From Pseudomonadota bacterium (GTDB lineage: Bacteria; Myxococcota_A; UBA796; SXON01): DNA of 64,000 nucleotides. The translations under genes and the position numbers were made by a program. The DNA lies in the NCBI GenBank assembly GCA_030685065.1, contig JAUXQH010000173.1, forward strand, positions 31,268-95,267. The letters run 5' to 3'. Position 1 is the stretch's first letter; each line of letters starts with the position of its first letter. Shown here piece by piece: positions 63,077 to 64,000 of the stretch. The notes under the pieces were generated by a model. That model was not told the origin of the DNA, ran no database searches, and worked only from the letters and a program-made list of their open reading frames with translations.

Positions 63077-64000
<924 letters not shown>

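Overview
This is a GC-rich, gene-dense chromosomal window from a Gram-negative bacterium. Several features point to an uncultured member of the Myxococcota or a related deltaproteobacterial lineage: a DUF1552/DUF1592 gene pair (typical of Myxococcota and Planctomycetota), many lipoproteins with clear lipoboxes, a D-T-repeat lipoprotein, Mla-type lipid transport genes, ferredoxin-dependent 2-oxoacid oxidoreductase, and a partial 16S rRNA gene at the right edge. The phylum is an inference; the 16S sequence would settle it. No tRNA, CRISPR array, insertion sequence or prophage was recognised.

Layout. 1-14.3 kb: a 5'-truncated HelD/UvrD-like helicase, a Tat-type DUF1552 protein overlapping a DUF1592 lipoprotein that carries a CBM2-like tail, an erythromycin-esterase-family protein, a polytopic GT-C-like protein, a secreted unknown, a methyltransferase with no canonical start codon, a D-T-repeat lipoprotein, and an FdhF/YdeP-type molybdopterin oxidoreductase with its sulfurtransferase FdhD. 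14.3-17.8 kb: RecQ, a small Cys-rich lipoprotein, and a short-chain dehydrogenase broken by one in-frame TGA. 17.8-30.5 kb: two ABC systems, each split in two. The minus strand has MlaF, MlaE, a lipoprotein and an ABC-2 ATPase. The plus strand has MlaD, an ABC-2 permease, a TPR lipoprotein and a LolB-like lipoprotein. Between them lie a degenerate receiver protein, a transglutaminase, signal peptidase I and a Nudix hydrolase.

30.5-48.2 kb is mainly metabolism and housekeeping: a class IV aminotransferase divergent from a TetR regulator and alpha/beta hydrolase, a class III aminotransferase overlapping glutaryl-CoA dehydrogenase (lysine-type catabolism), a PDZ membrane protein, a PmtA-like methyltransferase, a DmdC-type acyl-CoA dehydrogenase behind a perfect FadR-type operator, RadA, a BtuF-like protein with a D-2-hydroxyacid dehydrogenase, and a korA-korB-HAD-phhB operon. 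48.3-49.8 kb has a GT4-fragment-like ORF and a Trm112-type methyltransferase.

49.8-62.6 kb is the most distinctive part: two divergent, translationally coupled operons of envelope proteins. The minus-strand one encodes a UshA-like lipoprotein, an unknown lipoprotein and a beta-barrel. The plus-strand one encodes a beta-barrel, a 1179-residue metalloprotease/beta-propeller/barrel protein, an unknown lipoprotein, and an IPT/TIG lipoprotein ending in seven Cys-bounded acidic repeats. I recognise no named system with this composition. It is followed by a set of tandem rRNA promoters and the 5' part of a 16S rRNA gene, cut by the window edge.

Two sequence-level themes recur: perfect or near-perfect tandem duplications of 14-16 bp, several lying across stop codons, and TGATG/ATGA/GTGA stop-start overlaps inside operons.
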